A stretch of 64,000 bases of DNA from an uncultured Rickettsiales bacterium (GCA_900546225.1 URBZ01000002.1:1-64000); one strand, 5' to 3'; shown: positions 8,493 through 18,201, counted from the first letter of the stretch. Program-made: numbers and translations. Notes: generated from the sequence alone by a model not told the origin.

Positions 8493-9305
8493 TTATTTTT
8501 CGTCCAGACCCTTTAACAAAATATCTTTCAATTCGTTCGGCATCATACCCGTTGTGGAATAGCCACAGTCGACATGATGAACCTCGCCCGTGACGGCGGA
8601 CGACAGGTTACTGAACAAATACACCGCCGCGCCCGACACATCGTCCAGTGTCATATTGCGACGCAGTGGGGTCTGTTCCGCGTTCAGGCGCAGCATCGCC
8701 TTGAAACCACCAACGCCCGATGACGCCAATGTCATAATTGGCCCCGCCGAAATGGCATTTACACGAATGTTATCACGCCCTAAATCAGATGCCAGATAAC
8801 GAACACTGCTGTCCAGTGCGGATTTGGCAACACCCATTACATTGTAATTTGGCACGGATTTTTCCCCGCCGAAATACGTCAGTGCAACAATGCTGCCGCC
8901 ATCGGTCATCAGGCGTGACGCACGGCGTGTCAAATCGACCAACGAATACACGGAAATGTCCATAGTATTCTTGAAATTTGCGCGGGTTGTGTCGGCATAA
9001 CGACCGGTCAATTCATTCTTGTCTGAAAACGCAATCGCGTGCAACATGCCGTCCAAATGCCCCCATTCGCGTTCGATGTTTGCAAACAAAGAATCCATCT
9101 GTTCGTCATTTTGAACATTGCATTCTTGGACAAATTTAGCACCGATTGATTCGGCCAATGGGCGCACGCGACGTTCCAAGTTCGGCATCGCGTAAGGCAT
9201 CGCGATTTCCGCCCCTTCGTCGTGCGCGCGCTTTGCGATTGCCCACGCCATAGACCAATCGTTGGCCACGCCAGTAATCAGAATCTTTTTTCCTTTTAAT
9301 AACAT
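8493..9305 (-). CDS. fabI: Enoyl-[acyl-carrier-protein] reductase (NADH), FabI
   Basis: 270 residues, a divergent SDR. N-terminal nucleotide-binding segment ITGVANDWSMAWAIAK, active-site Tyr144 and Tyr154 and Lys161 (TYFGGEKSVPNYNVMGVAK), and the FabI-specific SAGPIMTLASSGVGGF segment. It catalyses the last reduction of each fatty-acid elongation cycle in the cytoplasm and is the target of triclosan-class inhibitors. SD AAAGGAAAG precedes the start. It stands alone, with a terminator after it. Confidence 0.96.
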   Translation of the reverse strand: MLLKGKKILITGVANDWSMAWAIAKRAHDEGAEIAMPYAMPNLERRVRPLAESIGAKFVQECNVQNDEQMDSLFANIEREWGHLDGMLHAIAFSDKNELTGRYADTTRANFKNTMDISVYSLVDLTRRASRLMTDGGSIVALTYFGGEKSVPNYNVMGVAKSALDSSVRYLASDLGRDNIRVNAISAGPIMTLASSGVGGFKAMLRLNAEQTPLRRNMTLDDVSGAAVYLFSNLSSAVTGEVHHVDCGYSTTGMMPNELKDILLKGLDEK

Positions 9306-9377
9306 AATCTTTCCTTTTGTTATTGATATTGGACACGTTCAATATACCACCCATGTTTTAATAATTCTAGTATGAAA

Positions 9378-10763
9378 TTAAATTTGCACCGTATGGTCGA
9401 TTTTTATATTACGTGCAAACATTTCATCGTGCGACACCAACAATATAGCACCCCGATACTGATTCAATGCATCTTCCAAAATCGCAATACTCTTGATTTC
9501 TAGGTTGTTTGTCGGCTCGTCCAAAATCAATAAATCTGGCTGATTCGCGCCACCCAATATGGCCGCCAACGTCGCCTTTAACAATTCGCCCCCAGATAAT
9601 ATTCCCGCCCGTTTATTTGAACTATCACCCCGAAAACCAAAGTTTGCCGCAATCACATGCGCATCGTGTGGCGACAAACCGGCAATATCTGCTATGTTAT
9701 CGACAATACTCTTGTTTTTGTTCAGTAACATTAAATCCTGATCCAGATATGCAATTTTACCAAATGTTTGAACCGTCCCAGCGCGCGGCGTCAAAACACC
9801 ACAAATTATTTTTAACAATGTGGATTTTCCTGCACCATTTCGGCCCGTAATGCGAATGCGCTGCCCACCACAAACCAGCATATTCACATTATTCAGCACA
9901 CACGACGCATCATACCCAAAATCCAGTCCCGATATGCGTATCAATTCCTTGCCATAAAAGGGTTTGCTGGGTAATGGAATTTTGATTTTGTCATCTTGCA
10001 TCTGGCTGGACAATTCTTGGCGCAAGTCCATCTGGGCCGTCAACTTCTTTTGAATAATCGCACGGCGTTTGGCTTCGGTTTCCTGACTCTTACCCTTTAA
10101 TGCATTTGCCGCAATGCGACTGCGACGTGTAGCGGCGATTTCTTTGCGCTGTTTGGCCTCGTGATGTTGGCGGGTATTTTGCGCAACACTCATTGTCGCG
10201 CCCAAGCGGTCAATTTCTTTCTGGGTGGCGACATATCTGGAATAAATGTTTTCTTGTTCGGCGCGCCGCCCAGCAACCCAGAAATCGTAATTTCCGCCCC
10301 AGATGCGTATCTTGCCCTGCCTGATTTCAATAATTTTATCAACCTGTTGCAGTAATTCACGGTCGTGCGAAACAATCACGACGCCAAACGGGTACGATGC
10401 CAATTTATTAAAGAAATGCTGTCTGGCGTCATAATCTAAATTATTTGTCGGCTCGTCCAGCAACAATACTGCCGCATTGCTGGCAAATGCACGCGCCAGT
10501 TCGGAACTTTGCCGTTCACCCCCGCTTTTGGTGTCCGTTGCGTTTATTTGGCGCATCATGTACACACTGGCGTTACGAACAACACGGCCATCATCCGGCA
10601 CGATATCACCCGCCAACAGGTTCAAGATTGTCGTTTTGCCTGCGCCATTATCACCAACAATGGCGACATGCTCGGAATCATTAAACGTAATCGACACCCC
10701 GTCCAAAATCACATTGGACGCATCATACGAAAAAGAGACATTTGATAAAGAAATTGTAGACAC
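9378..10763 (-). CDS. ABC-F family ATPase (ribosome-associated, possible antibiotic-protection type)
   Basis: 461 residues with two ABC domains and no membrane segment: first Walker A GDNGAGKTT, signature SGGERQSSELARAFA, Walker B LLLDEPTNNLD; a charged, coiled-coil interdomain linker (about 190-270); second Walker A GRNGAGKST, signature LSGGELLKATLA and LLILDEPTNNLE. ABC-F proteins bind the ribosomal E site; some dislodge antibiotics (Vga/Lsa/Msr), others are translation factors. The start is GTG at 10763 with AAAGG upstream. The long leader with a tiny uORF and an inverted repeat (see 10764-10914) favours an inducible, resistance-type role, but the substrate cannot be told from sequence alone. 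Confidence 0.9.
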   Translation of the reverse strand: MSTISLSNVSFSYDASNVILDGVSITFNDSEHVAIVGDNGAGKTTILNLLAGDIVPDDGRVVRNASVYMMRQINATDTKSGGERQSSELARAFASNAAVLLLDEPTNNLDYDARQHFFNKLASYPFGVVIVSHDRELLQQVDKIIEIRQGKIRIWGGNYDFWVAGRRAEQENIYSRYVATQKEIDRLGATMSVAQNTRQHHEAKQRKEIAATRRSRIAANALKGKSQETEAKRRAIIQKKLTAQMDLRQELSSQMQDDKIKIPLPSKPFYGKELIRISGLDFGYDASCVLNNVNMLVCGGQRIRITGRNGAGKSTLLKIICGVLTPRAGTVQTFGKIAYLDQDLMLLNKNKSIVDNIADIAGLSPHDAHVIAANFGFRGDSSNKRAGILSGGELLKATLAAILGGANQPDLLILDEPTNNLEIKSIAILEDALNQYRGAILLVSHDEMFARNIKIDHTVQI

Positions 10764-10914
10764 GATAAAAACCTTTGAATATTGTAAGTCCACCGCCCGC
10801 CCACGCCCATGACGCCGCACGGTTTGTTTTTATAAAGAATTACAATATTACATACGCATTGGTTTTTATCCTTTTGATTTATGCCAATTCTAGCACACAC
10901 CCCAAAAATGTCAA
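10764..10914 (-). promoter_or_regulatory. Promoter and attenuator-like leader of the ABC-F gene
   Basis: Minus strand: TTGACA (10909-10914), 16-bp spacer, TAGAAT (10887-10892). The leader holds AAAGGA and, 9 bases on, a minimal uORF ATG-CGT-ATG-TAA (10848-10859). Its stop codon runs into AATATTGTAA (10840-10849), which is perfectly complementary to TTACAATATT (10778-10787), placed directly before the SD (AAAGG) of the ABC-F gene. A ribosome paused at the uORF stop would cover the first arm. This arrangement matches ribosome-mediated attenuation known for several antibiotic-resistance genes; the mechanism here is inferred. Confidence 0.55.
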
Positions 10915-10920
10915 TTTTTA

Positions 10921-11370
10921 TTATACCACATTTGGCAACACATGCGTTGCATAAAAATCGCGCATATCGGACATCGGTACATATTCCGGCGCCAGCAAAT
11001 CATCCGGGCGAACCCAAACAACCGACACCGAATCAGGACGGTTTTCACAGAAATTCAGCGTGCAATCATCCGCGATATGCACGATATAAAAATGGTGTTC
11101 CTCGGCAAATGCGCCACGCGCCAACGCACGCGCATGCGTTGCATGCCGAAATGCGTATGGCACCGGCACAGCCACCGCCGCGTCCGCCAAATCTGCCGCT
11201 GATGGCCCCAGTTCTTCTGCTAATTCACGGCGCAGTGCCGCATCAAAATCTTCACCCGCGTCCAGGCGCCCACCGATTGGACCGTATCCATTTTCACCAT
11301 ATTTCAACACCGCAACGCGCCCGGCGCGCACCGGAATAATATATGCAGAATAACTGATATCTTTTATCAT
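10921..11370 (-). CDS. Nudix hydrolase
   Basis: 149 residues. The Nudix box is complete: GGRLDAGEDFDAALRRELAEELG, i.e. GX5EX7REUXEEXGU. The family hydrolyses nucleoside diphosphates linked to another group X. The region after the box (FAEEHHFYIVHI) fits a MutT/ADP-ribose-type fold, but the substrate cannot be assigned. Start chosen at 11370, where GGGGGCAGC precedes ATG. It sits between tRNA-Asn and the ABC-F leader. Confidence 0.9.
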   Translation of the reverse strand: MIKDISYSAYIIPVRAGRVAVLKYGENGYGPIGGRLDAGEDFDAALRRELAEELGPSAADLADAAVAVPVPYAFRHATHARALARGAFAEEHHFYIVHIADDCTLNFCENRPDSVSVVWVRPDDLLAPEYVPMSDMRDFYATHVLPNVV

Positions 11371-11555
11371 GCTGCCCCCGGCGTTTCTGAATCCTTGTGA
11401 CATTAATGCTATACACCTGCCCGCCAAATATCAATAATTTTATCAGGACAACCACCCGATATTGCCCCACCCACCATAATAATTCCACCAAATTGGGAAC
11501 GAATGAAAAAAACACTTGAAATGCATAAAAAAAAATTATAGGATATGCGGGCTGT

Positions 11556-11631
11556 TCGGGCATAGTTCAGTCGGTAGAACAACGGACTGTTAATCCGTAT
11601 GTCACTGGTTCGAGTCCAGTTGCCCGAGCCA
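11556..11631 (+). tRNA. tRNA-Asn (GTT)
   Basis: Acceptor TCGGGCA/TGCCCGA, D arm AGTTCAGTCGGTAGAAC, anticodon loop CTGTTAA (GTT), T arm with GGTTCGAGTCC, discriminator G and encoded CCA. It borders the defence-type island, a common insertion point for foreign DNA. Confidence 0.97.
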
Positions 11632-11638
11632 AAGATTA

Positions 11639-11668
11639 CCCCCCGCCGTTGGCGGGGGTTTTGTTTTG
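11639..11668 (+). terminator. Terminator of tRNA-Asn
   Basis: CCCCCGCC-GTT-GGCGGGGG stem followed by TTTTGTTTT. Confidence 0.85.
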
Positions 11669-11758
11669 AATAAATGCATTTTGTATGAATCATACTAAAA
11701 ATGGCTATACACAATCAAATAAAATCATTATAATGACCCACGGGGGTGTATTGAACCA

Positions 11759-13357
11759 ATGACAGTATACATCAAACAAATAAAGATAAAAAACTTTCGT
11801 TCCATTGACACATTGGATTTTAGCGTAAATCCTCAGATGAACATTTTTGTTGGCCTGAATGACGTTGGAAAATCTAATGTATTGAAAGCATTAAATTTGT
11901 TTTTTAATAACGAAACCGATTACGGACACTCATTTGACTTTGACACCGATTTTTGTAATTTTGCTAAAGTTAGAGCAAAAAAGGCAAAAGAAATCAGTAT
12001 TAGCATATTATTGCATGGCGATGGCTTTATAGTTGATGAAATGTGGTTTACTAGGAAATGGCGTAAAGACACTAGAACATTGCCACAATACGAATACAAA
12101 AAAGGGAAACCTTGTAGGTTGCCAGCAGCACTTGATAAAATGAAATACCATTATATCCCAGCTGTGAAGGGAACGGATATATTTAAAACTTTACTATCTC
12201 AACTGTACTCGGCTATTCCACAAAAGGAAAACAATACTTTAATCAACTCTGCGCAGCAATTTTCTAACAAAATTGAAGAATACACAGCAAGTCTTACTCG
12301 AAACATCAAGGATAAGCTTGGGATAGCAAGCGTTATCAATATACCTGAAGACATGCAAAAAATGTTTGAAGCATTAACATTTAACACAAAGTTAAATGGT
12401 CAAGGTGTAGGTTTAGATTTTAGGGGAGATGGAATTAAAGCACGACATATTCCGTCATTATTGAAATTCATTTCAGAAAGTCAACGCAATGCAGATCACA
12501 AGGGCAAAGTTAATACCAACGTAATTTGGGGCTATGAAGAGCCAGAAAATGGTGTTGAAATGGCAAAATGTTTTGACATGGCGAATGAATTCTTGTCGTA
12601 CTCAACTGAGTTTCAAATGTTTATAACAACTCACTCTCCCGGATTTTATTCTGTAGCAAACAATGTGGAAGCTATGCTAAAAAAATCTGCTGATGTCTTT
12701 TATGTAATAAAAGATGAGAATGCGACAAATATAGCAAAAAACACAGCAGGACAACTCGATAATGTAATGGGCGTCATGCCATTGGTTACACCTTATATCA
12801 TGGACAAGATAAAAGAAATCGACACTCTAAAAAAAGAGTTAAACAAGAGCAAAAATTGCAAGACAGCGTTTGTTTCTGGTTACACAGATGAACAATATCT
12901 AAAAGAGGCAAACAACCTTTTCAGGGTACTCCCCGAAGATATTACGATAAAAAATATAGGAGACGGAAAAAACAAAAAAAATCGAGGCGGCGACTCTGTA
13001 TTAGATAGCTGCAGAAAAACATTGGCAACTATCGGAATGAAGGAGAAATTTTTATTTGTGTACGATTGTGATGCACAAGTTGCTACCGCCGATAATATCG
13101 TTCAATTAAAAAAACATGACGAAGCACCCAGATACAAAATAGGCATAGAAAACATGCTAGTACTGCCAGAGAATTTTAATTATGATGAATTTTATGTTTC
13201 AGAAACTCCAGGCAACTATGGAGAACAACGTCAAGTTTTATCCAAAAAGAACCTCTGCCAAGCAGTACTAGCATACCCGGAGGACGAAAAGATACGTATT
13301 TTTCAACACTTTAATGAGGTTTTGCAAGAAATTCTCCAAAAGATGAGCAAACTGTAA
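11759..13357 (+). CDS. OLD-like AAA ATPase with degenerate TOPRIM domain
   Basis: 532 residues. N-terminal RecF/SMC-like ATPase: IKNFRSIDTLDF, Walker A GLNDVGKSN (about 33-41), Walker B IWGYEEPENGVEM, and H-loop TTHSPGF. The C-terminal half has TOPRIM-like motifs: FVSGYTDEQYL, where the usual Glu of the EG motif is Ser, then FVYDCDAQ (DxD) and GIENMLVLPE. OLD-family nucleases act in phage defence, alone or with a partner; loss of the TOPRIM Glu may mean a changed or lost nuclease activity. Its own -10 (TATAAT, 11729-11734) is visible. The gene is markedly AT-rich compared with flanking genes, which suggests transfer. Convergent with the HNH/methyltransferase pair. Confidence 0.85.
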   Translation: MTVYIKQIKIKNFRSIDTLDFSVNPQMNIFVGLNDVGKSNVLKALNLFFNNETDYGHSFDFDTDFCNFAKVRAKKAKEISISILLHGDGFIVDEMWFTRKWRKDTRTLPQYEYKKGKPCRLPAALDKMKYHYIPAVKGTDIFKTLLSQLYSAIPQKENNTLINSAQQFSNKIEEYTASLTRNIKDKLGIASVINIPEDMQKMFEALTFNTKLNGQGVGLDFRGDGIKARHIPSLLKFISESQRNADHKGKVNTNVIWGYEEPENGVEMAKCFDMANEFLSYSTEFQMFITTHSPGFYSVANNVEAMLKKSADVFYVIKDENATNIAKNTAGQLDNVMGVMPLVTPYIMDKIKEIDTLKKELNKSKNCKTAFVSGYTDEQYLKEANNLFRVLPEDITIKNIGDGKNKKNRGGDSVLDSCRKTLATIGMKEKFLFVYDCDAQVATADNIVQLKKHDEAPRYKIGIENMLVLPENFNYDEFYVSETPGNYGEQRQVLSKKNLCQAVLAYPEDEKIRIFQHFNEVLQEILQKMSKL

Positions 13358-13465
13358 CTTTGTCCAATAGAAAAACAAGTTTAAGTGTTGCGCCGCAAGA
13401 CATTGTAAGAACAATATTCCAGCCAGCACATAACAAATTTCAGTTTCTAGCTTACGCACTCTTAT

Positions 13466-14629
13466 TCAATTTTCAACGCCCACACGTTTTCGGTGTTGCG
13501 ACAAGTACTCTTCCATCTGTTCAGACACGTACTGTTGTGGTATTTCAAATGGAATTTGTTCTTTGTTATTCTTATTATCAGGCATAATAGAGCGATTTAT
13601 AAAACCTGTGTCATTTTCTCTAAGCCCCGAACGGTAACATAACTTTTTGTTTTTGAAATAAATTATCCCAAATTCAAACATCTTGTCATGGTTTGCACAC
13701 AACCAAAAACCATTTTCACCGTCAACAATTCTTCGTATTTTTTCTTCATCAGAATAAATTTTACTCTTTTTTATATCCGCAACTCGTTCAATATGAGACC
13801 CAATGATCAAATGATCCATATCACAACCGCATAACAAGCACTTTTTTCTACCATATTTTTCGAATAAGTTATAATGGTACTTCGGGGTGTCTCTGCCAGG
13901 AACAATAGCGCTTAATTTTATATTAGCATTGTTTATATAACTAATTGTCTCACCAAATTTTACCCCTTTTGCAACCAAAATCTTTTTCTGCGCTTTAGCA
14001 ATAACCTTTGCCTTATTGTCCACCACAGGATATAAAGTTATCTCTTTGTTTGGAAATAATTTTCGCAAAACCAAGGCAAAAATAAAAGATTCCATTTGAT
14101 TTGCACCAAATGTTTTTGCAAACAATTCTATGCGATCTGCATCTTCTGAAAAATAAGTAGCCCTATTATGAATATTCCGTCTTGCATTCCTTTCTCTATA
14201 TTGCTTCAAATCAAAGTAGCTGTTGAACGGTACTAGTTCCGGCAAATTCAAATCATTTATATTTAATATATTTATCCCCAACGTTAAAAAACATCTGTAA
14301 AAAAGTTTAGAATAATCGTTCTTATCTTTCTCCGTTATTTTAGACAAATATATATCCAAAAATTTATTTTTATTTTTTTCTTCGTACCACGCAGTGTATG
14401 TCGGCGTTACAAACTGCATAAGCCGAGCATTTCGTGCGTCATTTTCCGGTTTTGAAACACATACATAATGAACACTGTTACCATCTGATACTGTTAAATA
14501 GCGACCGGCGCGTTTTGTTAATACATGAACCGTTTGGTATACCTTGGCCCGATATGTTTTGAACGCGATATAATCCAACTCTGCTTTCGTCAAATTCATT
14601 AGTACTTGTGGCACAGTTATCGTGATCAT
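13466..14629 (-). CDS. HNH endonuclease, probable restriction enzyme partner of the adjacent methyltransferase
   Basis: 387 residues. The C-terminal third carries a zinc-binding HNH motif: CLLCGCDMDHLIIGSHIERV, then GENGFWLCANHDKMFEFG. The N-terminal two thirds are not recognised and may be the DNA-recognition part. Its ATG overlaps the stop of the methyltransferase gene by one base (TAATG), so the two are translated together, the classical layout of a type II restriction-modification system with an HNH nuclease. AT-rich like its neighbours. The nuclease role is family knowledge; the cut site is unknown. Confidence 0.8.
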   Translation of the reverse strand: MITITVPQVLMNLTKAELDYIAFKTYRAKVYQTVHVLTKRAGRYLTVSDGNSVHYVCVSKPENDARNARLMQFVTPTYTAWYEEKNKNKFLDIYLSKITEKDKNDYSKLFYRCFLTLGINILNINDLNLPELVPFNSYFDLKQYRERNARRNIHNRATYFSEDADRIELFAKTFGANQMESFIFALVLRKLFPNKEITLYPVVDNKAKVIAKAQKKILVAKGVKFGETISYINNANIKLSAIVPGRDTPKYHYNLFEKYGRKKCLLCGCDMDHLIIGSHIERVADIKKSKIYSDEEKIRRIVDGENGFWLCANHDKMFEFGIIYFKNKKLCYRSGLRENDTGFINRSIMPDNKNNKEQIPFEIPQQYVSEQMEEYLSQHRKRVGVEN

Positions 14630-16497
14630 TACTCTACCTCATAGTTTGTAATCAATATTTCTTTTCTTTCCCCTCTACAGACACCATCATACGCGAATAC
14701 GTGATAATCATGCCTCTCTAACCATTGTTGTAGAATAACATTCTCCCTTCCTCTGTGGCACAGCACATTAGAAAGCATAAATTTTACGCCACGATTATCC
14801 AACCCATCCAAGAATCTGTATAATTTTAGTTCGTGTTCTGATGTCCATCCCTCAAATCCTCTTTTGCCATCGTTGTAGCTACCTAATGTTACCCAATATG
14901 GTGGATCGCAATACACAAACGTATTGCTATCAATATACTCTTTCACGTTTACAAAATCACGTGATAGCATTATCAAATTTTGTTCTTTGATTTTTCGACA
15001 AAAACTCGTTATCTTTTCCAATATATTATAGTTAAACCCCGCTGGGCCGACTGGATTATTACAATCATACGAACTATTAAATCGTAATTGCTGGTTAAAC
15101 CCGTACAGAACCAGCAAATACAACATTCTGGGATCTCTTTTAGTCAATTCTGTTTTATTATATTTATTCCGTAATGAGATGTAGGCATCTTTCGCCTTTG
15201 GGGCCAAACCATATTTTTTGACCATTTGGAAAATGTATCTGATTAAAGTGTCTGTTTCCGTTACTCGAAACATCTCTATCAGTTCTTTGACTTTTTGATT
15301 GTAATCATTATAGATCACCTGCTCTGCGTCAACATTTAATCCAACGTTGTAGCCACCACCAAACAAGTCCACAAAACTCTTGAGCTTTCGATTCGGCAGG
15401 TGCGATTTTATAAAATCGATCAAATCATACTTTCCCCCTTGGTAATTTAGAGGAGAAGCAAAACAAACCTTATCAGCATCTTTTTTTTCTATGTAAAACA
15501 AATACTCTTGGTGATTGTCTTTGGCTTTTGTATGATGGTTCTGGTATGTTTTGTACAACACTTTACGTTTTTCAAACGTCTCTGGTTTTCCGTACCTTTT
15601 TAGAACATTTTCTATAAATTTTTCGCTCATTAGACCATCTGAACTGTAGCTTAAAATTATATGCTTGAACTGGGCGTGAGCAATAATATATTCAAACGCT
15701 ACTTCTGCACTACCTTTTCTAGAAAAATTTGACGCTGTTCGCCCTGTATCTCGTAACCCGCCCTTACCGGTTATAACCGGCTTATCGTTTTTTGCTATAG
15801 TTTCCAACAAATGATACTGTACCGAATACTGATTATTTGTATACGGCGGATCGAGATACAAAATATCACCACTGACATCGTTTATAAGTTTTTCTATCGG
15901 CTGATTATACACTTCATTTTCATAACAGGCGGTTCCTGTACTTGTTTGTTCCGTCGGTATAAACCGTATCGGTTTTAACGCACGCGGATCCCAACCCTTG
16001 AGAAAAGAACCATAAACACCCGCCACATTAGATACTTTAGAAACCGACTCTAATAAACAACCTAATAAGTAGTAATATTCTTTTTCATTTATCTTTTCTG
16101 ACGAATACCACTGTTCTATTGTTTCCCTGAAAAAATCTATTTTCTGGGCATTTTCTTCCGAAAAATATTTTCTCTCGCTGCCACCAGTCGAATAATTATA
16201 AAAAATAAATCCTTTTGTCGTTTTTGATGTGCTATTAAAAAAATCAAACGGATTAAATCCTAGCGCACTAAACTTCATATCAGGTTGGTTCAGTTTAGCG
16301 CATGTCATGACAAAACTGTAATACTGTATATCGTTTGCTAATATCTTGTACTTACTCTTGAAATAATCGCCAACACATCCCGTTCCACTAAATGCATCAA
16401 AAAATGTATAACAACCATCATACAAGTTTTTGTCTTGTATGAGTTTTTCTATCACTTGTAGCAATTTTGATTTACAGCCGATATAGCGCATTTCCAT
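14629..16497 (-). CDS. Fused double D12-class DNA adenine methyltransferase
   Basis: 622 residues with two complete methyltransferase units. Unit 1 (about 1-330): RYIGCKSKLL, motif I FFDAFSGTGCVG, motif IV LDPPYTNNQY. Unit 2 (about 345-622): NYQGGKYDLI, motif I FVDLFGGGYNVG, motif IV YCDPPYWV. Both DPPY motifs point to N6-adenine methylation. Fusions of two Dam-like domains (FokI type) usually modify the two strands of an asymmetric site, which is the likely meaning here. It heads a two-gene operon with the HNH nuclease. AT-rich, probably acquired. Confidence 0.92.
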   Translation of the reverse strand: MEMRYIGCKSKLLQVIEKLIQDKNLYDGCYTFFDAFSGTGCVGDYFKSKYKILANDIQYYSFVMTCAKLNQPDMKFSALGFNPFDFFNSTSKTTKGFIFYNYSTGGSERKYFSEENAQKIDFFRETIEQWYSSEKINEKEYYYLLGCLLESVSKVSNVAGVYGSFLKGWDPRALKPIRFIPTEQTSTGTACYENEVYNQPIEKLINDVSGDILYLDPPYTNNQYSVQYHLLETIAKNDKPVITGKGGLRDTGRTASNFSRKGSAEVAFEYIIAHAQFKHIILSYSSDGLMSEKFIENVLKRYGKPETFEKRKVLYKTYQNHHTKAKDNHQEYLFYIEKKDADKVCFASPLNYQGGKYDLIDFIKSHLPNRKLKSFVDLFGGGYNVGLNVDAEQVIYNDYNQKVKELIEMFRVTETDTLIRYIFQMVKKYGLAPKAKDAYISLRNKYNKTELTKRDPRMLYLLVLYGFNQQLRFNSSYDCNNPVGPAGFNYNILEKITSFCRKIKEQNLIMLSRDFVNVKEYIDSNTFVYCDPPYWVTLGSYNDGKRGFEGWTSEHELKLYRFLDGLDNRGVKFMLSNVLCHRGRENVILQQWLERHDYHVFAYDGVCRGERKEILITNYEVE

Positions 16498-16563
16498 TTC
16501 CTAACGCTGTATCATATAACAAAAGCCGCCACCAACTCAACAAGTTTTACGGTACTTACATGC

Positions 16564-18117
16564 TTATTTCGTTTTTTGTTTATACATCACCTTATACAGG
16601 CCCAGGGCGACGGGTTGGGCGGTGATGGTGGGGACGTGTTGAAATGCCTGAACTGTTTTGAAATTTGGATCGGCGACCACTGGTTCGGACGTGGCGGGCG
16701 CGCGCACCAAGTTATTAAACAACGTGGACAATTCTGTGCGTCGTTGCGCATCGATTGTGCCATCGTCATATTTTTGAATAAAGTTTATCTGTGCGGGCAA
16801 ATTCGGCACTTTGGTTGTGCCGCTGAATGCCTCTATATTTTCATAAAAGCAATACCCAACGGACATATAATCATTAAAACACTTCAATATGTCTTCGTTG
16901 TGTTGCGGGTATTTGCCCCGATCCAAATCCCACAATGCCGTATGCGGAATCCCATATTGGGTCAAGATTTTAGAATAATATTGAATATAAAACTTACCCT
17001 GACAATTTACCAAGGCAACGTTTTCCGCCGCCGGTGTCGCCGCAAACATTTTATTTTTTATCATATAGTTAAAGAATGCGGATTCGGTTTCGCCCTCGGT
17101 CAAAATGACGCGATCGGCAAAGAACATTTTTGCCCTGTCCAGATTATTCAAAAATGTCAGATTATACACGGGGTCTTGGGCCGAGTTCTGGTATTGGTGC
17201 ACACGCGTAGAACCGTCGGATTTATCAACGCGCAAAATATTGGTCAAATCGGTTGCATTTTCCGCAACCAGTTGGGGGCTGTGCGTGGACAGCAAAACCT
17301 GACAATTTTCTTGCTGGGAAAAATTACGCAAGGATTCGGACACGGTCGACAAATAACTGGGGTGCAGGGAATTTTCCGGTTCGTCACACAGCATCACCGT
17401 CAGGCGGCTTGGCGCATGACGCGCATTGATGCTGCGTTGTATTTGCTGGGCGCGGCGCATGCCACTGCTCTGTTTAACCCATGACAGCCCTATTCCGCTG
17501 CCGTTCAGGTCATTTATCTGGTTCATAACGCCCGTGGCACGTAATTCTTTTGCGCCGATAACACTGCGAACACGTGTCAACGCTTTTTCCACCGGCACTT
17601 TACCACTGGGCATTTTATAGTTTCCGCGCCCATCGGTAACAAATGATGTGTCATAGTTTGTTGGTTCGATAAACACCACATCAAACGGCAATTTTTCATT
17701 GATGCGCGTCATTCCCGTTTTTGTATAAACATATGTTCCGCGATCCATCGGTACGCCTGTGATGCCGCCTTCGCCCAAGATTTCGGCACACGCAGCCACA
17801 GTATTGCGGACGTTTTTGCGAATGCGCAACTTATTTGGAATCGCCTGTTGTTCGGCGGGCAAAGCCGCAAATTCGGCGGGCGTCAGGTCAAATTCCACCT
17901 CTATCCACAATGGTTCGGTGGGCGAACTGCCGTCAAATGCCATACCAGGGGCACGCAGACCGCAAGACGAGCCACCCTGTAAAAATCCGCGCAGAATATT
18001 GATTATATTACTCTTGCCCGCGCCGTTTTTACCAACCAACATATTAAAGTCAGACAATGTAAATTCCGCGTCTTGGATTGAATAAATATTGTGAATATGA
18101 ACTTTACTGATTTGCAT
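16564..18117 (-). CDS. OLD-family AAA ATPase/TOPRIM protein
   Basis: 517 residues from the start at 18117 (MQISKVHIHNIYSIQD; GGGGGCAAT precedes it). ABC-type ATPase with Walker A LVGKNGAGKSN, signature-like region SGMRRAQQIQ, Walker B VMLCDEPENSLHP and H-loop STHSPQL; then a TOPRIM domain with ILTEGETESAF and LWDLDRGKYP. Unlike the OLD-like protein at 11759 the TOPRIM Glu is kept. Its base composition is close to the rest of the chromosome. OLD proteins are ATP-dependent nucleases linked to phage defence and recombination; whether this one works with the nearby HNH protein is unknown. Confidence 0.87.
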   Translation of the reverse strand: MQISKVHIHNIYSIQDAEFTLSDFNMLVGKNGAGKSNIINILRGFLQGGSSCGLRAPGMAFDGSSPTEPLWIEVEFDLTPAEFAALPAEQQAIPNKLRIRKNVRNTVAACAEILGEGGITGVPMDRGTYVYTKTGMTRINEKLPFDVVFIEPTNYDTSFVTDGRGNYKMPSGKVPVEKALTRVRSVIGAKELRATGVMNQINDLNGSGIGLSWVKQSSGMRRAQQIQRSINARHAPSRLTVMLCDEPENSLHPSYLSTVSESLRNFSQQENCQVLLSTHSPQLVAENATDLTNILRVDKSDGSTRVHQYQNSAQDPVYNLTFLNNLDRAKMFFADRVILTEGETESAFFNYMIKNKMFAATPAAENVALVNCQGKFYIQYYSKILTQYGIPHTALWDLDRGKYPQHNEDILKCFNDYMSVGYCFYENIEAFSGTTKVPNLPAQINFIQKYDDGTIDAQRRTELSTLFNNLVRAPATSEPVVADPNFKTVQAFQHVPTITAQPVALGLYKVMYKQKTK

Positions 18118-18201
18118 ATTGCCCCCGTTACAGCCCATAAAAATAACACAAATTTATTATTTGTCAATATAAATACACGCACTCCGTCGACACAAAACCC
18201 A

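Noticed and set aside
16576..17484. A 302-codon open frame opposite the OLD-family gene
   Set aside because: It is fully antisense to a gene with clear Walker and TOPRIM motifs, and its Cys/Phe/His-rich translation has no family features.
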